Part shown: positions 1 to 7,626 of the stretch, in pieces | How positions within the stretch are numbered: the first letter of the stretch is position 1 | Layout of the letters: every line of letters begins with the position of its first letter | Assembly: GCA_963667595.2 (NCBI GenBank) | Contig: CAXXWD010000001.1 | Location: forward strand, 1,612,001-1,676,000 | DNA from: JAHJQZ01 sp963667595 | GTDB taxonomy: Bacteria > Pseudomonadota > Alphaproteobacteria > Rhizobiales > Devosiaceae | Length of the DNA: 64,000 nucleotides | Direction: 5' to 3' | Program-made: the position numbers and the translations under genes | Notes under the pieces: model-generated | Database searches by the model: none | Seen by the model: only the letters and a program-made list of their open reading frames with translations | Told to the model about the DNA's origin: nothing

Positions 1-174
1 GTACGGCTTGGTTTCGATGCGGCCGATCGCGACGAACCGGCGCTCGTCATAACCAAACCGCGTGTCTTCGAAAACATGGGCGGTAGCGAAATCGAATTCA
101 TGGGCCAGCTCAAAGCCGAACCCGCGCATTTTGCGGTTCCTTTCCGATTTGGCCTCGTCGAATTCGATTTGCAT
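1..174 (-). CDS. brnT: BrnT-family toxin, partial (C-terminus beyond window edge)
   Basis: The minus strand from the ATG at 174 reads MQIEFDEAKSERNRKMRGFG and later RRFVAIGRIE, the N-terminal pattern of the BrnT (DUF497) ribonuclease toxin: FDxxKxxxNxxKHG followed by a strand ending in VIGRI. Only 58 residues are present; the remaining third and the expected brnA antitoxin gene would lie left of the window. BrnT toxins are small RelE-fold endoribonucleases neutralised by the DNA-binding antitoxin BrnA, which represses the operon. Two copies of TGTATATACG stand just upstream (201-210 and 235-244), as expected for such autoregulation. The family call rests on motif recognition alone. Confidence 0.72.
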   Translation of the reverse strand, partial: MQIEFDEAKSERNRKMRGFGFELAHEFDFATAHVFEDTRFGYDERRFVAIGRIETKPY

Positions 175-200
175 TTCCGCGTCCCTTTCGATGCATTTAA

Positions 201-244
201 TGTATATACGAAAATGCGGAACGTCAAGAATTTTTGTATATACG
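201..244. promoter_or_regulatory. Paired TGTATATACG operator-like sites between brnT and the primase gene
   Basis: TGTATATACG occurs at 201-210 and again at 235-244, 34 bp apart start to start, or about three helical turns. Each contains the perfect palindrome GTATATAC. They lie in the divergent gap between brnT (minus) and the primase gene (plus), so a bound repressor (BrnA by analogy, or a phage repressor) could control both directions. The function is inferred from repetition and position. Confidence 0.5.
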
Positions 245-278
245 GGAAAACATTTTTCGACGGCAATGGGGCACCGTC

Positions 279-1448
279 ATGACTCTTCCCGCCAACCTCG
301 CCACCCTGCGCGACAGGGCCATGCAGACCAGTTGCGAAAGCTGGGCCATGCGGCAACGCTGGCCATTGGCACGCGGCATCGACCGTGCCGGGCCATGCCC
401 TTTGTGTGGCGGCAAGGACCGGTTTTCGATCCACACCAAGAAAAACACCTTCCTTTGCCGCAAATGCGATCTCAAGGGCGCCGGCGTTATCGACCTGGTG
501 ATGCAGACCAAGCGCGTGGGCTTTGTCGAGGCCTGCGAGATGATCACCGGGACGAGGCTCGAACAGCAGGTTGACCCGGCCGAAGCCGAAAGGGCGCGGA
601 AAAAAGCCGAAGCACAAGAGGCGAAGCGGGCGGAAGAAAACGAACGCTATCGCGAACGGGCGCGCCGGGCCGGATATGATCTTTGGACGCGATCGCGTCG
701 GTTCGACAGTTTCGGGGCAGATTCGGAAGTCAGGAGCTATCTCGAATTGCGCGGCATCGAACCGGAACGGCTTTTGTCGCTCGGCGTCACCATCGTGCAT
801 GAGCTTTCGGCCCACCCCTATCGTCATGAAGCGAAAAAGGGGCAATGGGTAACGCTTCTGGCCGGGTCGGCCATGGTGTTGCCGATCCGTCGCGCCGACG
901 GCGCCTTCGGGGCGGCACACCAGACATGGATTGACCTGTCCCAGCCCAAGGGACGGGCTGTTTTGGTCGATGCGAAGGGAAAGCCCCTCAGTTCGAAAAA
1001 GATGCTCGGCTCGAAAATGGGCGGGGCCATCCGCATCTTCACGCCACCTCATCCGCGCCGCCTTGTCATCGGCGAGGGTTTCGAGACCACGGCAACGCCG
1101 CTCGTTCACGCCTTCGAAGCGGACACAGCCTATTGGGCCGCCGGCGACGTCGGAAACATGGCCGGAAAGGCCTTTCGCGACGCCAAGGGTCATCAGGTCA
1201 TGGACGAGCCCGACATGACCGATTCCGACGCCTTCATGCCACCGGAATGGTGCGAGGAGCTGGTTTTCCTCGGCGAAGGCGACGAAGGCGACATCAACCG
1301 GCAAAAGCTCACGCGGGGATTGCGCCGCGCCATGCGGGCGCGGCCGGGCCTCAAGGGCTTTTTCGTGCCGGCGCCGGGGCCGGGCGAAGATCTGAACGAT
1401 CTTGTTAGAAACGGCGCGATGGCGCGCGGCGAGGCGGTCGAAAAATGA
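279..1448 (+). CDS. Phage/plasmid-type primase with CHC2-like zinc finger and Toprim-like domain
   Basis: A 389-residue protein with a Cys4 zinc finger near the N-terminus (CPLC at about 40-43, CRKC at about 60-63), followed by the DnaG-like stretch GAGVIDLVMQ and a Toprim-like half containing VIGEGFETTA near residue 263. This is the layout of primases that start DNA synthesis for prophages and P4-type satellites. The segment LGEGDEGDIN stands where a Toprim DxD would be expected, so the metal site may be non-canonical. An in-frame ATG exists at 234, but 279 is preferred because the extra residues overlap the operator repeats and lack primase similarity. Its stop overlaps the start of the helicase gene (ATGA at 1445), implying translational coupling. 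Confidence 0.8.
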   Translation: MTLPANLATLRDRAMQTSCESWAMRQRWPLARGIDRAGPCPLCGGKDRFSIHTKKNTFLCRKCDLKGAGVIDLVMQTKRVGFVEACEMITGTRLEQQVDPAEAERARKKAEAQEAKRAEENERYRERARRAGYDLWTRSRRFDSFGADSEVRSYLELRGIEPERLLSLGVTIVHELSAHPYRHEAKKGQWVTLLAGSAMVLPIRRADGAFGAAHQTWIDLSQPKGRAVLVDAKGKPLSSKKMLGSKMGGAIRIFTPPHPRRLVIGEGFETTATPLVHAFEADTAYWAAGDVGNMAGKAFRDAKGHQVMDEPDMTDSDAFMPPEWCEELVFLGEGDEGDINRQKLTRGLRRAMRARPGLKGFFVPAPGPGEDLNDLVRNGAMARGEAVEK

Positions 1449-3199
1449 AGGGCCGGCCGCAAAACGTGAAAGAAGCCATGGCCGCCGGCGTGCCGGTCAA
1501 CGATGAGGACTGGGAATACGACGTCCCGTCCGGTCAGCGCGGCACGGCCGAAGCCGACGATGTCGATGCAAGCGAAAACGACTGGGCAGGCGCTTTCGAA
1601 GGCTTCGGGCCGAACATGCCGCCCGAGGATATCGATCGCGCCCGGAAATGCGCCGGGCTCGACCAGAACGATCGCGACACCGCCCGGCGCCTGATGATCT
1701 GGTTCGGCGCCGATCTGATCTACGTCGCCGGCATGGGCTGGCTCACCTGGCGCGGCACGCATTGGCAGCGCGACGAGGGCGAGCTGATGAGCCGGCTAAT
1801 GGCCCAGAACGTCGTCGATTGCATCAAGCTTGAGGTCTACGCCATCGAGGCGACGCCGGCCCAGGCGCGGCTGTTGGCGGCGGCGGATAAGGCGCGCAAG
1901 AAAGCCAAGAAAGAGCAGACCGCAAAGGACGTAAGCCTGATTGCCAAGGCGGACGAGGTCATCACGCAAGTGAGCAAAAAGCGGGACTCGCGCTGGAAGT
2001 TCGCCGTTTCGACGGGGAATGCCTCCAAAACGACCGCCATGCTGGCGCAGGCGGCCTCCCAGGCGGCGCTCGACAAATCGCGGCTCGATGCCGATCGCTA
2101 CGCCTTCAACACCATCAACGGCACACTGAAATTTCAGCGTGTGCTCGACATGGAAAACCCGGACGAGGATGGCGAGCGCTACATTGCCGACGTGTCGTTC
2201 GATCCGCACGATCGCGCCGACTATATGACGCGACGTGCCGAAACCAGCTTCGATCCGGAAGCCAAAGCGCCGGCCTTCATGGACTATCTGGAACGCGCGC
2301 ATCCGGATCCGGACATGCGGCGCTTTCTGCAGGTCTTCTATGCCCAGGCGATCATGATCGGGGGCAACGACGAGCAGAAGATCCTGTTCAACTATGGCAC
2401 CGGCGGCGAGGGCAAGACCATGCTCAACGAGGTCCTTGGCGATCTCGCCGGCGAATACCGCGCTGCCGTGTCTCCGGATACCATGACGGGGGAAACGGCC
2501 AAGGCGGGCAATCAGGCTTCGTCCGACATCGCCCGGCTGTTCAACGCCCGCTTCGTTACGGTCGACGAGTTGCCGCGCGGCACGCCCTTGCGCGAAAACA
2601 TGCTCAAATCGCTGTCCGGCGGCACAAAACAGACGGCGCGCTTCCTGCAAAAGGAGTTTTTCGAATTCGTGCCGATGTTCACGGCGGCACTCAGTGGCAA
2701 CGACATGCCGCAGACCTCCGGCCTCGACGAAGGGCTGTGGCGGCGACTTCTCATCGTCAAATGGGGCGTCAAGATTCCCGAGGCCGAAAAGAAGAATTTC
2801 GGCAGGTTCAAAGCCGAACTCGATGCCGAACGGCCAGGTATTCTCAACTGGCTGGTCGACGGGCTTAGGCTCTACCTCGTCAACGGTCTCAATGCCTATA
2901 TCCCGGCTTCGGTGCGTGCGTTCACCTCCGCCTATCGCGACGATCGAGACATTCCCGGCCAGTTCGTTTCGGCCTGCATCGAACGCGTGGACGGGGCCAC
3001 GGTGCAGGGCGCGGCGATGTACAAGGGCTTTTGCGACTGGTGCGAGGCCAATGCCATCAAGCCGTGGTCAAACCGCGCTTTCGGCGACCGCATGGCGGCC
3101 CTCAACTTCGAAAAGATTTCCGGCCGTCTGGTGCAATACCAGAACGTTCGCCTGACCGACGTCCCGAGTAGGTACGACCCGCTAGACCTTCCCCTTTAG
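1445..3199 (+). CDS. D5/P4-alpha-type superfamily 3 DNA helicase
   Basis: A 584-residue protein whose C-terminal half carries a P-loop GTGGEGKT (residues about 318-325) inside LFNYGTGGEGKTMLNEVLGD, then VTVDELPRG as the Walker B-like segment and the arginine-rich sensor region GLWRRLLIVKW. This is the D5-N / SF3 helicase arrangement found in phage and satellite replication proteins. The N-terminal 200 residues are charged and less conserved; a Lys-rich helix lies near residues 150-180. It overlaps the upstream primase gene by four bases, so the two probably act as a primase-helicase pair. A repeat-rich gap that could be the cognate origin follows immediately. Confidence 0.85.
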   Translation: MKGRPQNVKEAMAAGVPVNDEDWEYDVPSGQRGTAEADDVDASENDWAGAFEGFGPNMPPEDIDRARKCAGLDQNDRDTARRLMIWFGADLIYVAGMGWLTWRGTHWQRDEGELMSRLMAQNVVDCIKLEVYAIEATPAQARLLAAADKARKKAKKEQTAKDVSLIAKADEVITQVSKKRDSRWKFAVSTGNASKTTAMLAQAASQAALDKSRLDADRYAFNTINGTLKFQRVLDMENPDEDGERYIADVSFDPHDRADYMTRRAETSFDPEAKAPAFMDYLERAHPDPDMRRFLQVFYAQAIMIGGNDEQKILFNYGTGGEGKTMLNEVLGDLAGEYRAAVSPDTMTGETAKAGNQASSDIARLFNARFVTVDELPRGTPLRENMLKSLSGGTKQTARFLQKEFFEFVPMFTAALSGNDMPQTSGLDEGLWRRLLIVKWGVKIPEAEKKNFGRFKAELDAERPGILNWLVDGLRLYLVNGLNAYIPASVRAFTSAYRDDRDIPGQFVSACIERVDGATVQGAAMYKGFCDWCEANAIKPWSNRAFGDRMAALNFEKISGRLVQYQNVRLTDVPSRYDPLDLPL

Positions 3200-3280
3200 T
3201 CCCCGCACCCCTTTTCAGAGCACTCTGCCCTTTCCGCAAGCCTCGCCCCCAACCCCCTCAGACAGAAAGAAAAAGCGGAT

Positions 3281-3418
3281 TGCAACCATCGTCGCGCCTA
3301 CCGGCGCGCGACACGATAGTTGCAGGAGTTTGCGAGATTTGGAATGCGACTGTCGCATCGTAAATGCAATAGATATTTCAATCGGTTAGCGCATTTTTTG
3401 CGACAGTGCGACAGTCGC
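3281..3418. repeat. Iteron/hairpin cluster after the primase-helicase genes (candidate origin or operator)
   Basis: Within 140 bp there is a long imperfect hairpin (left arm 3281-3297 starting TGCAACCATCGT, right arm 3304-3324 ending ACGATAGTTGCA), then GCGACTGTCGC at 3346-3356, GCGACAGT at 3400-3407 and GCGACAGTCGC at 3408-3418. The 11-mers are palindromic except for the centre base. Such clustered short repeats beside a primase-helicase pair resemble satellite/prophage origins, but an operator for the downstream genes fits as well. The remainder of the gap (3200-3606) shows no gene; 3425-3600 is low-complexity T/G-rich DNA with TATACT at 3426-3431. Confidence 0.5.
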
Positions 3419-3606
3419 CCGGGCCTATACTGTGTGAGAGGGGGCCGGGGGGGCTTTGGTGGTCTGGTGCTTGTTCTTTTTCCTTATGTCATGCGTTGCA
3501 AAGGTCACGATTGTCGCCGCGTCTTCCTTCTCTTTGTTTTCTCTATTCTTTTTTGTTTTCGATAGTTGGGAACAAATGTCGCTGAATGTCGAGAAAGGTC
3601 GTATCG

Positions 3607-4320
3607 ATGAAAACGACGATGGATATCGAAAAGCTGGTGACGTGGGCCTTGCGGGACCAAGGGTTGGGCTGGTCGCCATCGGCCGGTTCGGGGCTCGACG
3701 TGGAAACGCTCGGCGTGCGCATCGACAGGTCGGTGAGTTATGGCCTGCCGGCGCTTGGCGTCGGGCTTTGCGACAGCGCCGATGCCTTGGCCATGCGGGC
3801 CGCCATCGACCGGTTGCCGGCCGAAGGGCGATATCTCGTCATTTCCAATGGACGCATCGGTTTGCGCCCGGACTGGGGCGAGGAGGGCTATGGCGAGCCG
3901 GTGCAGATGACGGCCGGCAATGGCAAACTCAAATGGGTTTATGAAGACCAGAAGAACTGTCGCGGCGCACGCTTTCCCGTGCTCGACTGGCGCGGCTATG
4001 ACGCTCATGTCCGCCAGATTGATTACGAGCGGGCGTCGTGGACGTTGTGGCGCGAATCGCTTGTGGCGTTGAAAAAGGCTTTGGAAGGAACATTGGCCGA
4101 TCATGACGCGACAGGGCCGGAAGCGCCGGCATGTCCGTGGGACGGACTGAAGGATACGGGGCCGGTGCCCGTGCCTTTTTCGGAAACGCTGGAAGCCCGG
4201 AGGCTGGCCGCGAACCCGGAAAACGCCGTGCCGAGTGACCGGCATGGTCAAGGCGGCGCCTATGACCATCTGCGGCCGGAGACGGCGGGGGACATGCAGG
4301 CGCGGACGCGGCCCGGTTGA
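3607..4320 (+). CDS. Hypothetical prophage protein (237 aa)
   Basis: An open frame of 237 residues starting at ATG 3607, chosen over ATG 3586 because AGAAAGG lies at a suitable distance upstream. The first 60 residues read like a small helical domain (MDIEKLVTWALRDQGLGWS). A central part has a WxxExYGEPVQMTAGNGKLKW strand-rich stretch, and the C-terminus is Pro/Gly-rich and probably disordered. I do not recognise the family. It sits alone between the putative origin and the tail operon, where a prophage would normally carry terminase, portal and capsid genes, but its size and motifs do not suggest any of these. Confidence 0.6.
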   Translation: MKTTMDIEKLVTWALRDQGLGWSPSAGSGLDVETLGVRIDRSVSYGLPALGVGLCDSADALAMRAAIDRLPAEGRYLVISNGRIGLRPDWGEEGYGEPVQMTAGNGKLKWVYEDQKNCRGARFPVLDWRGYDAHVRQIDYERASWTLWRESLVALKKALEGTLADHDATGPEAPACPWDGLKDTGPVPVPFSETLEARRLAANPENAVPSDRHGQGGAYDHLRPETAGDMQARTRPG

Positions 4321-4381
4321 CACTGCGGTGATTCCTTGACAAGGATGCGAACAACGAAAAAGGGCTGAGAACGCCCGAACC

Positions 4382-4412
4382 AACCCGCTGGCACACGCCC
4401 GGCGGGTTTTTT
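4382..4412 (+). terminator. Rho-independent terminator before the tail operon
   Basis: AACCCGC (4382-4388) pairs with GCGGGTT (4402-4408) and runs into a T tract (to 4412). It lies between the hypothetical gene ending at 4320 and the tail gene at 4444. A very similar hairpin precedes the sheath gene at 14,172-14,194. Confidence 0.75.
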
Positions 4413-4443
4413 GTTGCCGCAACCATCCAGAAGGCCAGCGATC

Positions 4444-5022
4444 ATGAGTCTCGCGATCAACTGGCGCGATGTCGACGGGCTCGAACGGTTCGATGAGGCG
4501 CTTCGAAAACTCGGCCGCAACGATGCGCCGCTGATTTACAGGCGGGCGCTGTCGCGTACCGGCGATATGGCCAAGACAAAAGTCGTTCGCGCGCTGACCA
4601 AGCAAACGGGATTGCCGCGCAAGGTCATCGTCAAGTCGATCAAGGTGACCAGGCCAAGCTATTCCGACCTCTCCTATACGATGCGGACGACGGGCGGCGA
4701 TATCGCGCTCAAATTCTTCAAGGCCCGCGAAACGCGAAAGGGCGTCTCCGCCGCGCCATGGGGCAAGCGGCAAGTCTTTCCGGGCACATTCATGAAGGGC
4801 GGGCGTTTCCCGAACCGCGTGCCGATCAATATGGGCGGGCATGTCCTTGAAAGGACATCAACGTTCAAATATCCGCTGCGCAAGGTCAAGTCCGGCGTGA
4901 TCATCCCGGTGGAGATGCTCAAGGGTGAGACAGCCGATGCGTTTAACCGCACGGTGCGCGAAGTCTTGCCCGTCCGCGTTGCCCACGAGATCAAGCGGGC
5001 CACCGGCGGCGTCATCACCTGA
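4444..5022 (+). CDS. Prophage minor tail protein Z-like (tail completion)
   Basis: 192 residues beginning MSLAINWRDVDGLERFDEAL, basic throughout, with ALSRTGDMAKTKVVRALTKQ and the mid-domain FFKARETRKGVSAAPWGKRQ followed by FPGTFMKGGRFP. This is the pattern of the phage minor tail Z / GPZ family, whose members act at the tail end that joins the head or terminates the tube. ATG 4444 is preferred over 4411, which lies in the terminator tail. It is the first recognisable structural gene of the operon; no terminase, portal or capsid gene precedes it. The family call is by pattern and context. Confidence 0.7.
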   Translation: MSLAINWRDVDGLERFDEALRKLGRNDAPLIYRRALSRTGDMAKTKVVRALTKQTGLPRKVIVKSIKVTRPSYSDLSYTMRTTGGDIALKFFKARETRKGVSAAPWGKRQVFPGTFMKGGRFPNRVPINMGGHVLERTSTFKYPLRKVKSGVIIPVEMLKGETADAFNRTVREVLPVRVAHEIKRATGGVIT

Positions 5023-5158
5023 CCCCCGAACCATCCGGAATTCCCGGATAGTTAGCCACCAAGGGCCGAACGTTTTAGGGACCGTATTCCGCCTCACCCC
5101 CCAAGCGCCGGCGTTTAGGCCCGGGATTTTGGCAGTTTTTTAGTCTCGAAAATTGGGT

Positions 5159-5172
5159 TGACAGGGTTGTCA
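5159..5172. promoter_or_regulatory. TGACA-N4-TGTCA palindrome upstream of the HTH gene
   Basis: TGACA at 5159-5163 and TGTCA at 5168-5172 form a perfect inverted repeat with a four-base spacer, ending four bases before the ATG at 5176 of a gene whose product begins with a helix-turn-helix. Binding here would block translation initiation DNA or transcription readthrough, so self-regulation is plausible. The rest of the gap 5023-5158 shows only a small ATCCGG/CCGGAT hairpin. Confidence 0.4.
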
Positions 5173-5175
5173 CAG

Positions 5176-5667
5176 ATGCCGGGACAGGTTGACAGCGCCA
5201 TGGTGATGCTGTCGCCCGGCGAGATCGCAACGCGGGAAGGGGTTTCGAAGCAGGCGATCTCCAAGACGGTCAAAAGACTGATTGAGGAACATCATGATCT
5301 GCCGGTCGAGCGCGACGCACGCGGACGGATCGTACGCGTTAGCCTGGCGCATCTCGAGCGGCACGGCATTGGACGCGTAGAGGATGCAAGCCGTGAAGCG
5401 GTGACGATTCTGGCGCCGCTTATCTGCGAAAATGGTGGCGTCGGCGCCGCCGACAGCAAGGGGCATAGCGATGTCGACCGGTATGGGCAGGGGGCGGTGA
5501 CGCTTCGTGTGCGTCGCTCTGTGTGGCCGGCGGGATTCGGGATGAGAAAGGACGACATCGTGGTGGCGCTCGAACGGGACGGGCAACCGCGTTTTGCCGT
5601 CGATTCCATCGATACGCGGGGGCGTATCTGCATCATCGTTCATTTGTCGGGGCTCTCCCATGCTTAA
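5176..5667 (+). CDS. HTH-containing prophage protein of unknown function
   Basis: 163 residues. Residues about 14-40 (SPGEIATREGVSKQAISKTV) form a clear helix-turn-helix of the MarR/ArsR-like winged type, followed by a strand (DARGRIVRVSLAHLERHGIG) that could be the wing. The C-terminal half contains RKDDIVVALERDGQPRFAVD, a beta-rich segment that recalls small head-tail or tail adaptor proteins. Starts are possible at TTG 5158 or ATG 5176; the latter keeps the TGACA palindrome outside the coding region. The next gene starts inside its last eight bases. A DNA-binding protein in the middle of a tail operon is unusual, and regulation of the tail genes is the simplest guess. Confidence 0.55.
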   Translation: MPGQVDSAMVMLSPGEIATREGVSKQAISKTVKRLIEEHHDLPVERDARGRIVRVSLAHLERHGIGRVEDASREAVTILAPLICENGGVGAADSKGHSDVDRYGQGAVTLRVRRSVWPAGFGMRKDDIVVALERDGQPRFAVDSIDTRGRICIIVHLSGLSHA

Positions 5668-6400
5668 CAGGTTTGCGATGCGGCTTTGCGCGGTTTACGC
5701 GCTTGCTGGCAGGACCTTTGCTGGCGATGAAGTCGGCGACAGCGTGATCGTGCCGATCGATCCGGCGGGAAACGTCGGGGATACCAAGCCATTCGTCGCG
5801 GTCTATACCGACGACCAAAAGGACGGTGTCGTGACCCTGACTATCGAAATCGGCGTTTTGGCGCGGATGGCGGTGCTTCGGGACGGCGCCACGCAAGAAG
5901 AATTCGTCACCGGCATACCGGCGATCGACGACGGCATCGAAGCGCTGATCGATTTGCTTGAACGCCAGATCGATATTGCCTTTGCCGACGAGGAAAACGA
6001 GTGGGCGGCCCTTTTGAAGACGGTCTGCTCGGACCTTGAAAAAACCGGATCGACGCGCGGCGCCATGAAAACGGAAGCCGGGGAACGCCTCGCCGGACGG
6101 CAGGTGGTTTTCACCGGCACGCCGATCAAGGATCCCGAGTTTGGGGCAGCGATCAAGGATACGAGCTTTTGGGGGAAGTTCCTCGCCAAGGCAGAGGCGA
6201 CGGAAACGCTTGTCGGGTTTGCCGCGCAAATGCGCGCGCTGCTGACCGACGGCGCGGCAACAGAAGACTGGCGACTTGTTTTGCGTGCCATGGGCTTCAC
6301 GTGCGCCGCCGGCAAGGCCCTTGGCATCGTGCCTCCTTATGGACTGGACGAGATGCCGACCATCGGCGCCCGGGCGGTCGAAGGGAGGTCAATCAAATGA
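5660..6400 (+). CDS. Hypothetical prophage protein (246 aa), upstream of baseplate gene V
   Basis: 246 residues beginning MLNRFAMRLCAVYALAGRTF. The strand-rich first 90 residues (SVIVPIDPAGNVGDTKPFVA) are followed by acidic helices (GIEALIDLLERQIDIAFADE). The start overlaps the HTH gene by eight bases and the stop overlaps the V gene in ATGA, so it is tightly embedded in the structural operon. The position, just before gpV, is where tail completion or head-tail connector proteins occur in related prophages. I do not recognise a domain, and the role is open. Confidence 0.55.
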   Translation: MLNRFAMRLCAVYALAGRTFAGDEVGDSVIVPIDPAGNVGDTKPFVAVYTDDQKDGVVTLTIEIGVLARMAVLRDGATQEEFVTGIPAIDDGIEALIDLLERQIDIAFADEENEWAALLKTVCSDLEKTGSTRGAMKTEAGERLAGRQVVFTGTPIKDPEFGAAIKDTSFWGKFLAKAEATETLVGFAAQMRALLTDGAATEDWRLVLRAMGFTCAAGKALGIVPPYGLDEMPTIGARAVEGRSIK

Positions 6401-6957
6401 GCGCGTTTCCGAACGATCTGCGGGGGCAGGTAACCTGGCTTGTTGCCCAGATCGGCGACATGAAGCGCCGCGATCGTAACCGCAAGCGCACCGGTATTGT
6501 TTCCGAGGTTGATACGGCCAAGGGGCTGGCGCGGGTGAGGTTCGAGATCCGCGACGGCAAGGACTATGTCGGGCCGTGGATGCCATGGGGGGAAATCGCG
6601 GCGGGCGATATCAAAACCCATATTCCGCCCTCTGTCGGACAACAGGTCACGGTCGTTTCCGAGAGTGGCGATCTTGCCGACGGTGTGATCGACATGTCGA
6701 TCCCGTCGAACGCCAATCCGCGCCCGCATGACGGGGCTGAGGCGGTGATAACCAAGGGCGACACGCGCATCGAAATCGCCGGGCAGAAGGTCACGGTCAA
6801 CACCGTATCCGCCCTGGTCAACGCTCAGCGCGTCGAGCTTGGCGGCACGGGTGGCAGGAAGGTCGCTCGGGTTGGCGACATGGTGAATGTGGGATCTGGA
6901 TCGTCGGCCGGGATGTGGCCAATCGTTGAAGGATCGAACGTCGTCACGGCTATCTGA
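6397..6957 (+). CDS. Phage baseplate assembly protein V (central spike/hub)
   Basis: 186 residues. The N-terminal helix (LRGQVTWLVAQIGDMKRRDR) leads into an OB-fold-like region GIVSEVDTAKGLARVRFEIR with the characteristic WMPWGEIAAGDIKTHIPPSV and GQQVTVVSESGDLADGVIDM. This matches gpV of P2-type phages, the needle-like trimer at the baseplate centre that pierces the outer membrane. The C-terminus has short beta-helix-like repeats (TRIEIAGQKVTVNTVSALVN). A strong GGGAGG ribosome site precedes the ATG that overlaps the previous stop. P2 gpV is about 210 residues, so the length is normal. Confidence 0.88.
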   Translation: MSAFPNDLRGQVTWLVAQIGDMKRRDRNRKRTGIVSEVDTAKGLARVRFEIRDGKDYVGPWMPWGEIAAGDIKTHIPPSVGQQVTVVSESGDLADGVIDMSIPSNANPRPHDGAEAVITKGDTRIEIAGQKVTVNTVSALVNAQRVELGGTGGRKVARVGDMVNVGSGSSAGMWPIVEGSNVVTAI

Positions 6958-7010
6958 AACACACCAAAATCCAAAACGGCGGCATGCTGCCGAAATGAAG
7001 GAACGGGACA

Positions 7011-7232
7011 ATGGGCAAATCCTATGTCGCCGCTGAGAGCGGCTTTGTGGCTGGTATCTATTACAAAGAGGGCGACGCGGTGCCAGTCACCGAAAAGCAG
7101 GCCAAATACCTGGCGCCGCCTTATGGCGACAAGCTCAGTATCGTTGCCGAAACGACGAACACCAAAAAGACGAGCAAGACGACCAAGGCGTCGACCTTGT
7201 CCACGACGATGGGCGAGGAAAGCGCCAGCTAG
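7011..7232 (+). CDS. Small prophage protein (73 aa) between V and W
   Basis: Starts MGKSYVAAESGFVAGIYYKE after a GAAGGAACGG ribosome site and ends one base before the W gene ATG. The first half resembles a small beta domain (VAGIYYKEGDAVPVTEKQAK); the tail is Lys/Thr/Ser-rich. Small proteins of this kind are common beside baseplate genes of alphaproteobacterial prophages. A similar-looking 58-residue gene occurs at 12,067. No function is recognised. Confidence 0.55.
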   Translation: MGKSYVAAESGFVAGIYYKEGDAVPVTEKQAKYLAPPYGDKLSIVAETTNTKKTSKTTKASTLSTTMGEESAS

Positions 7233-7233
7233 G

Positions 7234-7626
7234 ATGGCGGGGTTATCGGCAAGAACCGGGCAGATGATTGAAGGCTGGGCGCACGTCCAACAGTCGATTG
7301 GTACGATTCTGGCAACAGCGATCGGCGGCCGCGTCATGCGCCGCGATTTCGGATCAGACCTTTCGAACCTTGTCGGCGCGCCGATGAATAACCCCAACAT
7401 CATGGCGCTGTTTGCTTGCACGGCCGCAGCGCTCGAAGCGCGGCTTGTAGATGGCAACTGGTACGGAGAACCGCGTTTCCAGCTTAGCGAGATCAGAATC
7501 GTTTCGGTCGGAGAAACCGGCAAGATCGGGATGGTCTGCATAGGCACCTATTATCCGGACGGCGCCGAAGGCGACTATTCGAAGGCGCAGGCCGTCGTCA
7601 CGGACGCCATCATGGGGATTCTGTAG
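7234..7626 (+). CDS. Phage baseplate assembly protein W (GPW/gp25 family)
   Basis: 130 residues. The segment GRVMRRDFGSDLSNLVGAPM followed by NNPNIMALFACTAAALE is the GPW/gp25 hallmark: a conserved R-x-FGs-L-x-LvG run followed by a helix. The C-terminal half EPRFQLSEIRIVSVGETGKI gives the expected beta strands. The family (T4 gp25, P2 gpW) forms the baseplate wedge core that nucleates the sheath. The gene lies directly between V and J, as in P2. The stop at 7626 abuts the ATG of J at 7627. Confidence 0.9.
   Translation: MAGLSARTGQMIEGWAHVQQSIGTILATAIGGRVMRRDFGSDLSNLVGAPMNNPNIMALFACTAAALEARLVDGNWYGEPRFQLSEIRIVSVGETGKIGMVCIGTYYPDGAEGDYSKAQAVVTDAIMGIL

Noticed and set aside
1796..2650. 284-residue minus-strand frame opposite the helicase gene
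   Set aside because: Shadow of the SF3 helicase gene, no recognisable motif and no ribosome site.
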